Numbered from the stretch's first letter, positions 1-7,053 are shown. The stretch is 8,281 bases of DNA from CAYJBP01 sp964368605 (GCA_964368605.1 CAYJBP010000105.1:1-8281); one strand, 5' to 3'. Made by a program: numbers and translations. Notes: generated by a model not told the origin, from the sequence alone.

Positions 1-1372
1 TGGCGGTGGCAAAACCATAGCCTTCTACATAAACCTTGCTGCCCAAAGGGATAACATTAGGGTCAACGGCAATCTGCCCTCTGGTAGGCCAGGTGCCGGT
101 GGCGGTGGTATTACCCGTCCAGGTATAGGCTGTCGATTCCATGGTTAATGCTCTGGTATAACTAAATGATACCCCATCGCTGCTAACCGCCTGAGCCGTA
201 CCGGCTGTACCATCGGCTGTAAGTACAGTTTCGGAACCATAGGCAATCATCGTTACCCCGGGGCTGGTGATGGCATTGGTGGCGATAATTTCGCGGCTAA
301 TTTCTACGCCATCTTGATAGGTAATTTGAATTATATTCTCTTCTTCGCCCGGCTCGCCTTCTTCGATAACTTTGGTTTCACCAACTGCCAGGCTGGGATC
401 CTCAAAACGCTCTTCTAAAGGCTCTACCGGCACTAATTCGGTAATTGTTTGATGATGAATGCGCTGAACAGTAATAGTTTCGCCACCAACCAAAACGGTA
501 TCTAAAGGCAGAGATATAATGTCGGAAGCACTTAAAACCAAGCCGGCCTGGCTAATTGCCTCGCTTACTGTTTGGCCTTGAAAATCAAGCTGATACTGAT
601 TTTCGCCGATAATAATGGTAAGCATAATCGGCGATTTTATAGTAATATGCAGGCCATCGCTAAGCTCTGTACTTAATTCCGGGGTAACAGTATCCTCGGA
701 ATTGGGCTTAATCCCCTGCTCTACCAATAATTCGCCTACTGTTGTGGCCATAGTATACACTTGTTGATACTCGTCATCGATTTGAATACCCACCGCCATT
801 TGCGGTAAAGTTGCCCCCTTGGTGACGGCCTCATCGGCCACAGTATTATCGGCAATGGCAAAAGATTGATAAAGTAAAACCACGCTAATCGCCAAAACAC
901 AAACAATCAAACAGGCTGTAACTAGGGATTTGTTTGAGATTTTTTTAACATTTGCACCTGCGAATTTAAAACCGCCATCGCTGGCTTTAGCTGCCGGCAA
1001 AGGGGCATATTTGGGTTTAGATACTGCTATTTCAGCAGCTTTGGGCTTGGGTATAGGCTTATTTGCTACTGTTGCCGATTTGGGCTCCGAAATGGCAGCC
1101 TTTGCCGTTGCGATAGGCTTAGCCGGTAAAGCCGATTTATCCTTAACTGTGGTGCTAGTAGCGGCGGCTGCCTGAGGGGCTTCTGCCGCATTCTTGGGCA
1201 TTTTGGCCTGCTTAGTTGGCTTAACCGTATTAAGCGGCTTGACGCTTTTATTCGGCTTAGCCATCTTATTTTTAGCAGCCGGCTGCAAAGAGGGAGACTG
1301 TTTAGCCAATTTAGCCGAGCTAATTTCGCCCAATTCGGTGGTTTTTAGCTGCACGCTAGTCGACTTTTTCAT
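1..1372 (-). CDS. YabE-like protein: membrane anchor, ubiquitin-like (DUF348) repeats, G5 and 3D domains; C-terminus off window
   Basis: The reverse strand reads open for 457 codons from ATG 1372-1370 to the window edge, so the protein is partial. Residues 1-145 are a long Lys/Pro/Ala-rich low-complexity tail. Residues about 149-173 are one membrane segment (LVTACLIVCVLAISVVLLYQ), giving a cytoplasmic tail and an extracellular remainder. Residues about 200-305 look like two ubiquitin-like DUF348 repeats, the first containing TVGELLVEQGI. Residues about 305-385 fit a G5 domain. From about 410 a 3D domain begins with ESTAYT, then GQIAVDPNVIPLGSKVYVEG. D437 would be the first of the three aspartates that name this domain; the other two lie beyond the edge. 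In YabE/Rpf/MltA-like families the 3D domain is a murein lytic transglycosylase, so a peptidoglycan-remodelling role is inferred. GGAG lies 11 nt before the start. The tail is much longer than I expect for YabE. Confidence 0.88.
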   Translation of the reverse strand, partial: MKKSTSVQLKTTELGEISSAKLAKQSPSLQPAAKNKMAKPNKSVKPLNTVKPTKQAKMPKNAAEAPQAAAATSTTVKDKSALPAKPIATAKAAISEPKSATVANKPIPKPKAAEIAVSKPKYAPLPAAKASDGGFKFAGANVKKISNKSLVTACLIVCVLAISVVLLYQSFAIADNTVADEAVTKGATLPQMAVGIQIDDEYQQVYTMATTVGELLVEQGIKPNSEDTVTPELSTELSDGLHITIKSPIMLTIIIGENQYQLDFQGQTVSEAISQAGLVLSASDIISLPLDTVLVGGETITVQRIHHQTITELVPVEPLEERFEDPSLAVGETKVIEEGEPGEEENIIQITYQDGVEISREIIATNAITSPGVTMIAYGSETVLTADGTAGTAQAVSSDGVSFSYTRALTMESTAYTWTGNTTATGTWPTRGQIAVDPNVIPLGSKVYVEGYGFATA

Positions 1373-1463
1373 AGTTGATTTCACTCCAATTAAAGCTATT
1401 TTTGCACATAAAACTTAATCAACACACTTTATATGGTATATATAATATGCACGTACATGGATA

Positions 1464-1492
1464 ATTGTACATGTTTTTTAGTATTTAGTCAA
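1464..1492 (-). promoter_or_regulatory. Sigma-A type promoter for the G5/3D gene
   Basis: On the minus strand a -35 box TTGACT (1492-1487) and a -10 box TACAAT (1469-1464) are separated by 17 bp. Each matches the consensus at five of six positions. Transcription would start near 1457, giving a leader of about 85 nt before the ATG at 1372. A GTACATG direct repeat (1454-1460 and 1467-1473) overlaps the -10 box and the start region; whether it is an operator is unknown. Confidence 0.7.
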
Positions 1493-1544
1493 ATATTAGC
1501 AACTTTAGCTGCCATTTTAATTATAAATATTTTTTTAATGGGAT

Positions 1545-1573
1545 TTGCTATTTAGTGAATAATATGGTACAAT
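1545..1573 (+). promoter_or_regulatory. Promoter for the DUF554-SLH operon
   Basis: TTGCTA (1545-1550) and TACAAT (1568-1573) are 17 bp apart, matching the -35 and -10 consensus at four and five positions. The predicted start near 1580 gives an untranslated leader of about 165 nt, unusually long for this window. The leader holds the hairpins annotated separately. Confidence 0.6.
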
Positions 1574-1590
1574 AATTAACAAGTGATTAT

Positions 1591-1717
1591 TATATGCCTC
1601 TTTTAACTAGCCAAAAATTCTCAGTACCGAGGCAATAGAGAATTTTTGATGGCAGGATTATCCTAAATATGCTGCTAAATTTATTATGATAACCTATTTA
1701 ACGGCATATTTAAATCC
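1591..1717 (+). ncRNA. Candidate structured 5' leader (possible cis-regulatory RNA) of the DUF554 gene
   Basis: Two strong hairpins lie between the promoter and the ribosome binding site. Hairpin 1 pairs AAAAATTCTC (1613-1622) with GAGAATTTTT (1638-1647) around a 15-nt loop. That loop contains GAGGC (1629-1633), which can pair with GCCTC (1596-1600) just upstream, giving an H-type pseudoknot or a competing helix. GCC (1610-1612) and GGC (1651-1653) can extend the base. Hairpin 2 pairs TAAATATGC (1664-1672) with GCATATTTA (1704-1712). It continues inward with TAAAT (1676-1680)/ATTTA (1696-1700) and outward with GGATT (1655-1659)/AATCC (1713-1717). No T-run follows hairpin 2, so any control would more likely be translational than by termination. 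I do not recognise a known riboswitch class. Chance pairing in AT-rich DNA remains possible. Confidence 0.4.
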
Positions 1718-1746
1718 TAATTAAAAAACAAATAAAGAGGTATAAT

Positions 1747-2472
1747 ATGATTGGTTTGGGTACAATTATCAATTTTAGTGCAGTTATTTTGGGCGGTATT
1801 ATTGGTATCTTGTTTAAAAAAGGCATTAATGAACAAATTCAAAAAACATTGATGCAGGCTTGCGGCGTGGCCGTAATTTTTATTGGTATAAGCGGAACTT
1901 TAGAGCATATGCTGATAATTAGCGATAATTCTATTCAAGTTCAGGGCACGATGCTATTAATATTTTCGCTGGTTATCGGTACTATTATTGGTGAATTGCT
2001 CAAAATTGAGCAAAAAATGGATAATCTGGGTACTAAAATTAAAAAAATTGCTAAAAGGGAAAATGATAGCCTTTTTGTAGATGGTTTTGTTAATGTTTCC
2101 CTTATTATTTGTGTAGGAGCAATGGCCATTGTGGGATCAATTCAAGATGGTATCAATGGCGATTATTCGATGTTGGTAGCCAAATCGATTTTAGATTGCA
2201 TTATTGTGATGGTTTTTGCCTCTACTTATGGTATTGGGGCGGCTTTTGCGGCTATTCCTATTCTTTTATATCAAGGGGCTATCACCTTAATTGCCGCTTT
2301 TGCCGGTTCTTTTGTTAGCGATCAATTATTGGCTGATTTAAGCTTTATCGGTTCGGCCTTGATTTTTTGCGTAGGTGTTAATGTTGCTTTTGGCAAAAAA
2401 TTTAAGGTAGCCAGCATGTTGCCGGCTATTCTTATTCCTGTTTTTAGGCTGATTATTTTAGGGTTAAGTTAA
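1747..2472 (+). CDS. DUF554 family integral membrane protein (YdfK/YqgA-like)
   Basis: This 241-residue protein has the length and pattern of the DUF554 family (B. subtilis YdfK, E. coli YqgA), annotated as putative membrane transporters with no firmly known substrate. It opens with IGLGTIINFSAVILGGIIGI, the usual glycine-rich first membrane segment. A charged loop follows, and hydrophobic segments lie near residues 40-56, 72-90, 115-135, 143-195, 197-214 and 222-240. Another family-like feature is SLIICVGAMAIVGSIQDG near residues 117-134. AGAGG (1736-1740) sits 6 nt before the ATG. The gene is followed after 29 bp by the SLH gene, whose ribosome binding site is immediately downstream, so the two are probably co-transcribed. 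The long leader suggests regulation at the RNA level. Family assignment is confident; function is not. Confidence 0.85.
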   Translation: MIGLGTIINFSAVILGGIIGILFKKGINEQIQKTLMQACGVAVIFIGISGTLEHMLIISDNSIQVQGTMLLIFSLVIGTIIGELLKIEQKMDNLGTKIKKIAKRENDSLFVDGFVNVSLIICVGAMAIVGSIQDGINGDYSMLVAKSILDCIIVMVFASTYGIGAAFAAIPILLYQGAITLIAAFAGSFVSDQLLADLSFIGSALIFCVGVNVAFGKKFKVASMLPAILIPVFRLIILGLS

Positions 2473-2501
2473 CCCTAATTAAAAATAAAGGAGGAATGTT
2501 T

Positions 2502-3665
2502 ATGTTCAAAAAGCTGCTACCTGTATTGATTTTGTCATTATGCTTTATTCTGGTTCTACCCTTTACAGCTTTGGCCGATCACCATTTGGGCGAGGCCGAA
2601 CAAAAGGCCGAGGCTTTAAAATCGCTGGATTTATTTAAAGGAGTAAGCGAAACTGATTTTGATCTTAACCGTGCCCCTACCCGTGTGGAGGCTTTGGTAA
2701 TGTTCATCCGTTTACTGGGCGATGAGGAAGAGGCTTTAAATGTAGCTCCTTTGCATCATTTTAATGATGTTCCTGATTGGGCAGGCCCTTATGTTGGCTA
2801 TGCTTATGCTCGTGGTTATGCCAATGGTATTTCGGCCACCGAGTTTGGTTCATCAAACCCTGCTACTGCCGATATGTACTTAACTTTTATCCTAAGGGCT
2901 TTGGGTTATGATGATAGCATGGGCGATTTTAGCTGGGATCAAGCTGTTGAATTTGGCCAACAAATAGGCATTTACCCTAGCAATTTAGACCCTAATAATT
3001 TTTTACGTGCCGATGCGGTTATTATTGCCTGGCAAACTTTATTTACCCATACCAAAGATGGCAGCATAATTATGCATGATTTTTTAATGGAATTCCATCG
3101 CCTATTTGACGAAGCTCAATTTGAGGCAGCCAAACTAATTGCCGAACAAGCACCTGCTACTAATCCTACCCCTCCGGCAACCGACTCGGAAATTATAAAC
3201 ACCCGTAGCATTAATTCGCAAGTTTTTGCTAATTTGGCTGTAGGCGACGAAGTCCCTAATATGTATAAAAACTTATATGGGGTTTGGAATAGTGATACTG
3301 ATAATTTATTCTTTACCTTTTTAAATCATCCGGAAATTCCCAGCCAAAAAACCATGGTTATGGCGGCCTATTATTCCAGCTCTTTTTATCCGCATCCGCC
3401 CGAAATAACAGGTTTTACCTATTTGGGCGATAATATGGTGCAAGTTAATCTTTATGTGCCGGCCTATCAACCGCTGGAAGAAGGCTTATTTGAAGCATCC
3501 CCCGAAGAATACTTTAATGTAATTTTAAAGTATAATCCTGCCAGCCCCAATGCTTTATCTGTATTGGTAAATGGTGAGGTAACTGCCACCTTTTATTATG
3601 CCGGAATCAGTGTAGACGAAGGCTTGGCACAACATGATATCCTCTTCCCTCTTCCCCAATATTAA
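2502..3665 (+). CDS. Secreted S-layer-homology (SLH) domain protein with an unrecognised C-terminal domain
   Basis: I place the start at ATG 2502, 7 nt after GGAGG (2490-2494), giving 387 residues. The in-frame ATG at 2496 is only 1 nt from that site and is too close. Residues 1-25 form a signal peptide (KK, hydrophobic core, TALA cleavage site). Three SLH repeats follow. Repeat 1 (about 33-75) carries APTRVEA, matching the TRAE motif used to bind secondary cell-wall polymer. Repeat 2 (about 87-136) is the clearest, with FNDVPDWAGPYVGYAYARGY and NGIS. Repeat 3 (about 140-183) is degenerate, with LRADAV. A Pro/Thr linker (NPTPPATD, about 221-228) leads to a 158-residue aromatic-rich C-terminal region that I do not recognise. 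The protein is probably anchored to the wall surface by its SLH repeats. It shares an operon with the DUF554 gene and ends 16 bp before a strong terminator. Confidence 0.85.
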   Translation: MFKKLLPVLILSLCFILVLPFTALADHHLGEAEQKAEALKSLDLFKGVSETDFDLNRAPTRVEALVMFIRLLGDEEEALNVAPLHHFNDVPDWAGPYVGYAYARGYANGISATEFGSSNPATADMYLTFILRALGYDDSMGDFSWDQAVEFGQQIGIYPSNLDPNNFLRADAVIIAWQTLFTHTKDGSIIMHDFLMEFHRLFDEAQFEAAKLIAEQAPATNPTPPATDSEIINTRSINSQVFANLAVGDEVPNMYKNLYGVWNSDTDNLFFTFLNHPEIPSQKTMVMAAYYSSSFYPHPPEITGFTYLGDNMVQVNLYVPAYQPLEEGLFEASPEEYFNVILKYNPASPNALSVLVNGEVTATFYYAGISVDEGLAQHDILFPLPQY

Positions 3666-3681
3666 ACTTTAGCTTATAATT

Positions 3682-3726
3682 AAAACAGGCTATCGCAATT
3701 TGAAAAAATTTGCGATAGCCTGTTTT
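3682..3726 (+). terminator. Rho-independent terminator of the SLH operon; end hairpin of repeat copy 1
   Basis: A 17-bp perfect stem pairs 3682-3698 with 3710-3726, core AACAGGCTATCGCAA, followed by TTTTTGTTTTT. It begins 16 bp after the SLH stop codon. Its core GGCTATCGC resembles the rpmA terminator core GGCTGTCGC, so this terminator also forms one end of the dispersed repeat. Confidence 0.93.
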
Positions 3727-3967
3727 TGTTTTTCCTTCTTTGCACCTTAGCTTTGCCTACCCTAAACCTTGGTTTGGCTTTCTTAAGCCTAAGCTTTACT
3801 AATAGCTTGCTTTGCTTAGGGCACTTCATTTTTATTTGCCTTGCAAATAAAAATAGCAGCTATCTTTCAATTTTATCAATTCTAACTCCAATTATTACCT
3901 TTTTTAGGGGTTGCTTCTCCCCTGCTTTTGTATTCTTTTAACTAATTGAAAGAAATTATGATCAAAA

Positions 3968-3991
3968 GATTAAAAGATTAAAAGATTAAAA
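3968..3991 (+). repeat. Three tandem GATTAAAA units inside repeat copy 1
   Basis: The octamer GATTAAAA occurs three times in perfect tandem (3968-3975, 3976-3983, 3984-3991). Copy 2 keeps only one unit at the matching place next to the CCATTAC hairpin. This suggests slippage-driven copy-number change within the element. Confidence 0.85.
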
Positions 3992-4031
3992 CCATTACTT
4001 TTTGAAAAAAGTAATACAAAAACTTTTAAAA

Positions 4032-4070
4032 ATATGGGGGCTGTCATTTTGTTTTTGACAGCCCCCGTAT
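4032..4070 (-). terminator. nhaC: Terminator of nhaC, probably bidirectional
   Basis: GGGGGCTGTCA (4036-4046) pairs with TGACAGCCCCC (4056-4066), and the stem extends through ATAT/GTAT to 4032 and 4070. On the minus strand the stem is followed by TTTTTAAAAG, giving a terminator just after the nhaC stop. On the plus strand the following bases are also T-rich, so it could back up termination from the SLH side. Confidence 0.88.
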
Positions 4071-4071
4071 T

Positions 4072-5535
4072 TTATTTCTGTAAATTTTTTGCCTTTTGCG
4101 CTTGCGCTCTTTTAGTTAGGCGATAGCCGTCTTTATCGGCAACCGTTATGCCGGCAAAAGCCAAAATTGCAACTATAATCGGCATACTATAATTAAAAAT
4201 TGCATAAGGGAAATACTCAAAAGTGCTAACACCCAAAGTTGTTAAAATATAAACACCACAAGTATTCCACGGTATAAGCGCCGAAGTTACTGTACCACCA
4301 CTTTCTAAAGCATTCGATAATGTTTTAGGATGCAAACCTTGCTTTTTATAGGTTTCGGCATACATTCTGCCCGGCACCACTACCGATATGTACTGCTCCG
4401 GCATAGTTGCATTGCTAACAATACAGGTAGCCTCGGTGCTCACAACCAAAGCGGCCGGCTTTTTGGCAAGAACTAATAATTTTTCAACCAATACCTCCAA
4501 TTGCTTGGTTTTTTCCATAATACCACCAAACATCATCGCAATAATGGTTAAAGATATCGAATACATCATATTATTTAAACCGCCGGAGGTTAATAAATCA
4601 TCCAAATCAGCAATGCCGGTACTGCTTTCAAAACCATTCATCCCCGCATTTAAATAAGAACCAAAATCCGTATCGCCTTGGAAAATTAAACCGCAAATTA
4701 CACCGGCAATAATCCCCAAAGTAATACCGGGAATAGCAGGAACTTTAAAAGCAACAGCCACAATAACAATCAAGGGCGGCAATAATAAAATAGGATTAAT
4801 ATTGAAAATAGATAAAATACCATCAGTCATTGCCGTAACCATACTCATATCGGCACCGGCACTATCACCGCCATATCCGGCACCAATGATGCCAAAGAAA
4901 ATTAGGCTGATAGTATAGGCAATTGCCGTTGGTAAAATCATAAACTTAACATGAGTAAAAACATCTGTGCCTGCCATACCGGCCGCTAAATTGGTAGTAT
5001 CGGATAAAGGCGACATCTTATCGCCAAAATAAGCACCTGCCAATACCGCACCTGCCGTAATAGGTGCCGGTATATCTAGGCCAACGGCAATGCCCATCAA
5101 GGCCAAACCCATGGTAGCCATAGTTCCCCAAGATGTACCGGTTGCCAATGATGTAATAGAACAAATCAAAACGGTAGCCACCAAAAATATCGAAGGGGAA
5201 AGTATTTGCAAACCATAATAAATCATCGCCGGCACAACCCCGGCAGTTAGCCATACCCCTACCAAAATGCCCACAATTGCCAAAATAATTACCGCTTGCA
5301 AGGCATTATAAATTCCGTTCATCATTGCTTTTTCAATAGTATCCCAATCATAGCCCAAATAAAGCGCCATCAAAGCGGCCGCAATAACACCTATAAACAT
5401 CGGTACATGCACATCAACACCATAATATAAAATACCAACCGACATAACTATTATTAAAATAATAAATGTAATAAGTGCATGATATACTTTTACCTGCTTA
5501 ATAGGTTTGCTAGCCTTTTGCTTGTTTTCTGTCAT
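4072..5535 (-). CDS. nhaC: NhaC-family Na+/H+ (or MleN-type malate/lactate) antiporter
   Basis: This 487-residue protein has about a dozen hydrophobic segments and strong NhaC signatures. These are GTSWGT (residues 133-138) followed by GAYFGDKMSPLSDTTNLA (167-184), and in the second half NATMPEQY, VPGRMYAETYKK and ALESGGTVTSALIPWNTCG. The length is normal for the family. NhaC proteins exchange external protons for internal Na+. The related B. subtilis MleN couples malate uptake and lactate release, and sequence alone does not separate the two, so the substrate is open. AAGGAG lies 8 nt before ATG 5535. The gene stands alone, converges on the SLH operon through the copy 1 repeat, and is divergent from the lipoprotein gene. 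Confidence 0.9.
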   Translation of the reverse strand: MTENKQKASKPIKQVKVYHALITFIILIIVMSVGILYYGVDVHVPMFIGVIAAALMALYLGYDWDTIEKAMMNGIYNALQAVIILAIVGILVGVWLTAGVVPAMIYYGLQILSPSIFLVATVLICSITSLATGTSWGTMATMGLALMGIAVGLDIPAPITAGAVLAGAYFGDKMSPLSDTTNLAAGMAGTDVFTHVKFMILPTAIAYTISLIFFGIIGAGYGGDSAGADMSMVTAMTDGILSIFNINPILLLPPLIVIVAVAFKVPAIPGITLGIIAGVICGLIFQGDTDFGSYLNAGMNGFESSTGIADLDDLLTSGGLNNMMYSISLTIIAMMFGGIMEKTKQLEVLVEKLLVLAKKPAALVVSTEATCIVSNATMPEQYISVVVPGRMYAETYKKQGLHPKTLSNALESGGTVTSALIPWNTCGVYILTTLGVSTFEYFPYAIFNYSMPIIVAILAFAGITVADKDGYRLTKRAQAQKAKNLQK

Positions 5536-5602
5536 AAAACATACTCCTTTTTATTTGTTTTTTTAGAACTACTGCCCTCCTCATAGTTTATAATTATAAG
5601 CA

Positions 5603-5631
5603 ATTATAGCATAAAAATTAGCTTTTGTACA
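5603..5631 (-). promoter_or_regulatory. nhaC: Extended -10 promoter for nhaC
   Basis: On the minus strand a perfect -10 TATAAT (5608-5603) is preceded by TGC, an extended -10 motif. TGTACA (5631-5626) lies 17 bp upstream as a four-of-six -35. Transcription would begin about 60 nt before the ATG. Confidence 0.65.
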
Positions 5632-5677
5632 GTTTTTTTTAATAAATATTAATAGTGGCTTAATTTCTATTTTTTAC

Positions 5678-5706
5678 TTGCATTGTTGTCTATAATATAA
5701 TATAAT
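5678..5706 (+). promoter_or_regulatory. Promoter of the lipoprotein gene, built on a TATAA pentanucleotide repeat
   Basis: TTGCAT (5678-5683) and TATAAT (5701-5706) are 17 bp apart. The -10 is the last of three overlapping TATAAT hexamers at 5-bp steps (5691, 5696, 5701), and only the last is correctly spaced. A 16-bp AT-only palindrome (5700-5715) overlaps it; this may be an operator, or chance in AT-rich DNA. Confidence 0.55.
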
Positions 5707-5748
5707 ATATTATATATTGCATAAACATAAATAGAAATGAGGGATTTT

Positions 5749-6537
5749 ATGAAAAAGCGATTAAGCAAGTTATGGTTATTATTTTGTATAGTTATTAGTT
5801 TAGGCCTTCTAAGCGCCTGCGGGGGCGAAGAAGCGGCCACAGATCCGGCCAATAATCAGCCAGCAGATCAAAATCAAGAAAATACCAATACCAGTGATAT
5901 GCTTGATTCTATTACCGATGCTGCTCAAAATTCCCAAAATGCAGATGCCACCCCTACACAAGATGCCGAAGCACCTGCAACAAATCCTAATGCCGAAACT
6001 GCGCCCACAGAAGCAGCCCCCTTATTAGAAACAGCCCCCGATCCGGAAACTGCTCCTACGGAAGCCGCCCCCTTATTAGATTCTGCCCCGGATACCGATC
6101 CTGCGCCTCTGCCTGAAGATATGGTAACGTTTTTGATAGGCAATTGGGATAATAGCCAAGTTAGCTTAAGCCTGGTTATCAATAGTGGCGATAATGTAAT
6201 AGTTCATGATCAATTCCAGGGCAAGGAAGCCAGAATAAGCTATAGTGATTCTACCGGCCAATATACCTTGCATCATAATAATCATAATTATGTGGGCAAT
6301 TTCGACAGAAATGGCGATTTGTTTTTTGAAGGTATCGATGGTGTATTTACTCGCGTAACCACCCCTACATATATTCAGCCATCGGCTCCTACAGCGCCCA
6401 GCACTAATCATAATAATGATCCTATTTATAATCCTGGTTATTCTTATTACTATTACCCTTACTATTACCCTTATTATTACCCCTACTATTATCCTTATTA
6501 TTCATATTATTACTACCCCAGCTATTATTACTATTAA
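5749..6537 (+). CDS. Lipoprotein with low-complexity linker, small beta-rich domain and tyrosine-rich tail
   Basis: I choose ATG 5749, which has GAGGG (5739-5743) 5 nt upstream. The upstream ATG 5737 overlaps that site and would place extra residues before the MKKR signal. The product has 262 residues. Residues 1-24 are a lipoprotein signal with lipobox LSAC, making C24 the lipidated residue. Residues 25-124 are an Asn/Gln then Ala/Pro/Glu/Thr linker holding two copies of ETAPTEAAPLL (83-93, 100-110). Residues about 125-203 form a compact region (FLIGNWDNS, YSDSTGQYTLHHNNHNYVG, GDLFFEGIDGVFTR) that looks like a small beta-sheet fold; I cannot name the family. Residues 231-262 contain 24 tyrosines in YYYP-like repeats and end the protein. 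It is probably anchored to the membrane with its tail exposed at the surface. It is transcribed alone, with its own promoter and terminator. Confidence 0.83.
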   Translation: MKKRLSKLWLLFCIVISLGLLSACGGEEAATDPANNQPADQNQENTNTSDMLDSITDAAQNSQNADATPTQDAEAPATNPNAETAPTEAAPLLETAPDPETAPTEAAPLLDSAPDTDPAPLPEDMVTFLIGNWDNSQVSLSLVINSGDNVIVHDQFQGKEARISYSDSTGQYTLHHNNHNYVGNFDRNGDLFFEGIDGVFTRVTTPTYIQPSAPTAPSTNHNNDPIYNPGYSYYYYPYYYPYYYPYYYPYYSYYYYPSYYYY

Positions 6538-6581
6538 AAATAAGGGGCTGCAGCTTAATTAGGGCTGCAGCCCCTTATTTT
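6537..6581 (+). terminator. Terminator of the lipoprotein gene
   Basis: An 18-bp perfect stem pairs 6537-6554 with 6564-6581 (core TAAGGGGCTGCAGC) around a 9-nt loop, starting in the last base of the stop codon. The symmetric AAAA/TTTT ends allow termination in both directions. Its GGGGCTG core resembles that of the nhaC terminator, the corresponding outer hairpin of the other convergent region. Confidence 0.92.
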
Positions 6582-6672
6582 GCATCAAGAGCCAAAGAAT
6601 TTGCATAAATTCTAAAAGTTTTTGTATTACTTTTTTTCCAAAAAGTAATGGTTTTAATCTTTTGATCTTAAT

Positions 6673-6772
6673 NNNNNNNNNNNNNNNNNNNNNNNNNNNN
6701 NNNNNNNNNNNNNNNNNNNNNNNNNNNNNNNNNNNNNNNNNNNNNNNNNNNNNNNNNNNNNNNNNNNNNNNN
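6673..6772. other. Assembly gap of exactly 100 Ns
   Basis: The round length marks a scaffold placeholder rather than a measured distance. Both edges carry CTTAAT (6667-6672 and 6773-6778). The uninterrupted copy 1 joins the flanking blocks directly, so little or no sequence may really be missing. Confidence 0.95.
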
Positions 6773-7053
6773 CTTAATTTCTTTCAATTACTAAATATAA
6801 CATATATGTAAGCAAGTAAAGGCATAGATATAGCAGCAATAACCTTGGATAGAATTGCTACAGTTGAAAGAAAGCTGCTATTTTTATTTGCTGCGCAAAT
6901 AAAAATAAAGTGCCTTACAGCAAACAAGATATTGGCAGCCCCTGAGGCTTAAAAACGCAAAGCCCATAGCCTAAAGCAAGCAAACCGAACATCTAAACAA
7001 GCAACCCCGCCCTAAAAGTATAGCAATCCCGGGCAGGCAGTAAAACAAAAAAA

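Larger units (their letters stand above)
3682..4028 (+). repeat. Palindrome-rich dispersed intergenic repeat, copy 1
   Basis: This stretch fills the convergent gap between the SLH gene and nhaC and is repeated in inverted orientation at 6613-7087. Shared blocks, in order, are the GGCTRTCGCAATT hairpin; a TTAAGCCT block (3783-3790); GGCACTT followed by the perfect palindrome ATTTTTATTTGC (3828-3839)/GCAAATAAAAAT (3843-3854) and then AGCAGCT; TCTTTCAA; TAATTGAAAGAAATTA (3943-3958); ATCAAAAGATTAAAA; and the hairpin ATTACTTTTT (3994-4003)/AAAAAGTAAT (4006-4015) followed by ACAAAAACTTTTA. TCTTTCAATT and AATTGAAAGA can also pair over about 75 nt. Weakly conserved spacers separate the blocks. I see no credible coding sequence. 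It could be a MITE-like or REP-like element, or a decayed structured RNA. Confidence 0.75.

Noticed and set aside
930..1418. Two plus-strand reading frames of 81 and 74 residues
   Set aside because: They lie opposite the Lys/Pro/Ala-rich part of the G5/3D gene and are hydrophobic mirror images of that low-complexity coding sequence. No convincing ribosome binding site is present.
2461..2475. Hairpin GGGTTA-AGT-TAACCC at the end of the DUF554 gene as a terminator
   Set aside because: The stem is short and no T-run follows; the next gene's ribosome binding site comes at once. Internal operon processing is possible but not shown.
3726..3941. A 71-residue hydrophobic plus-strand frame
   Set aside because: It starts at a TTG within the terminator's T-run, lies within repeat copy 1, has no ribosome binding site, and the frame is not kept in copy 2.
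5925..6411. Minus-strand frames of 85 and 81 residues opposite the lipoprotein gene
   Set aside because: They are shadows of the repetitive Ala/Pro/Glu linker and the middle domain, without their own signals.
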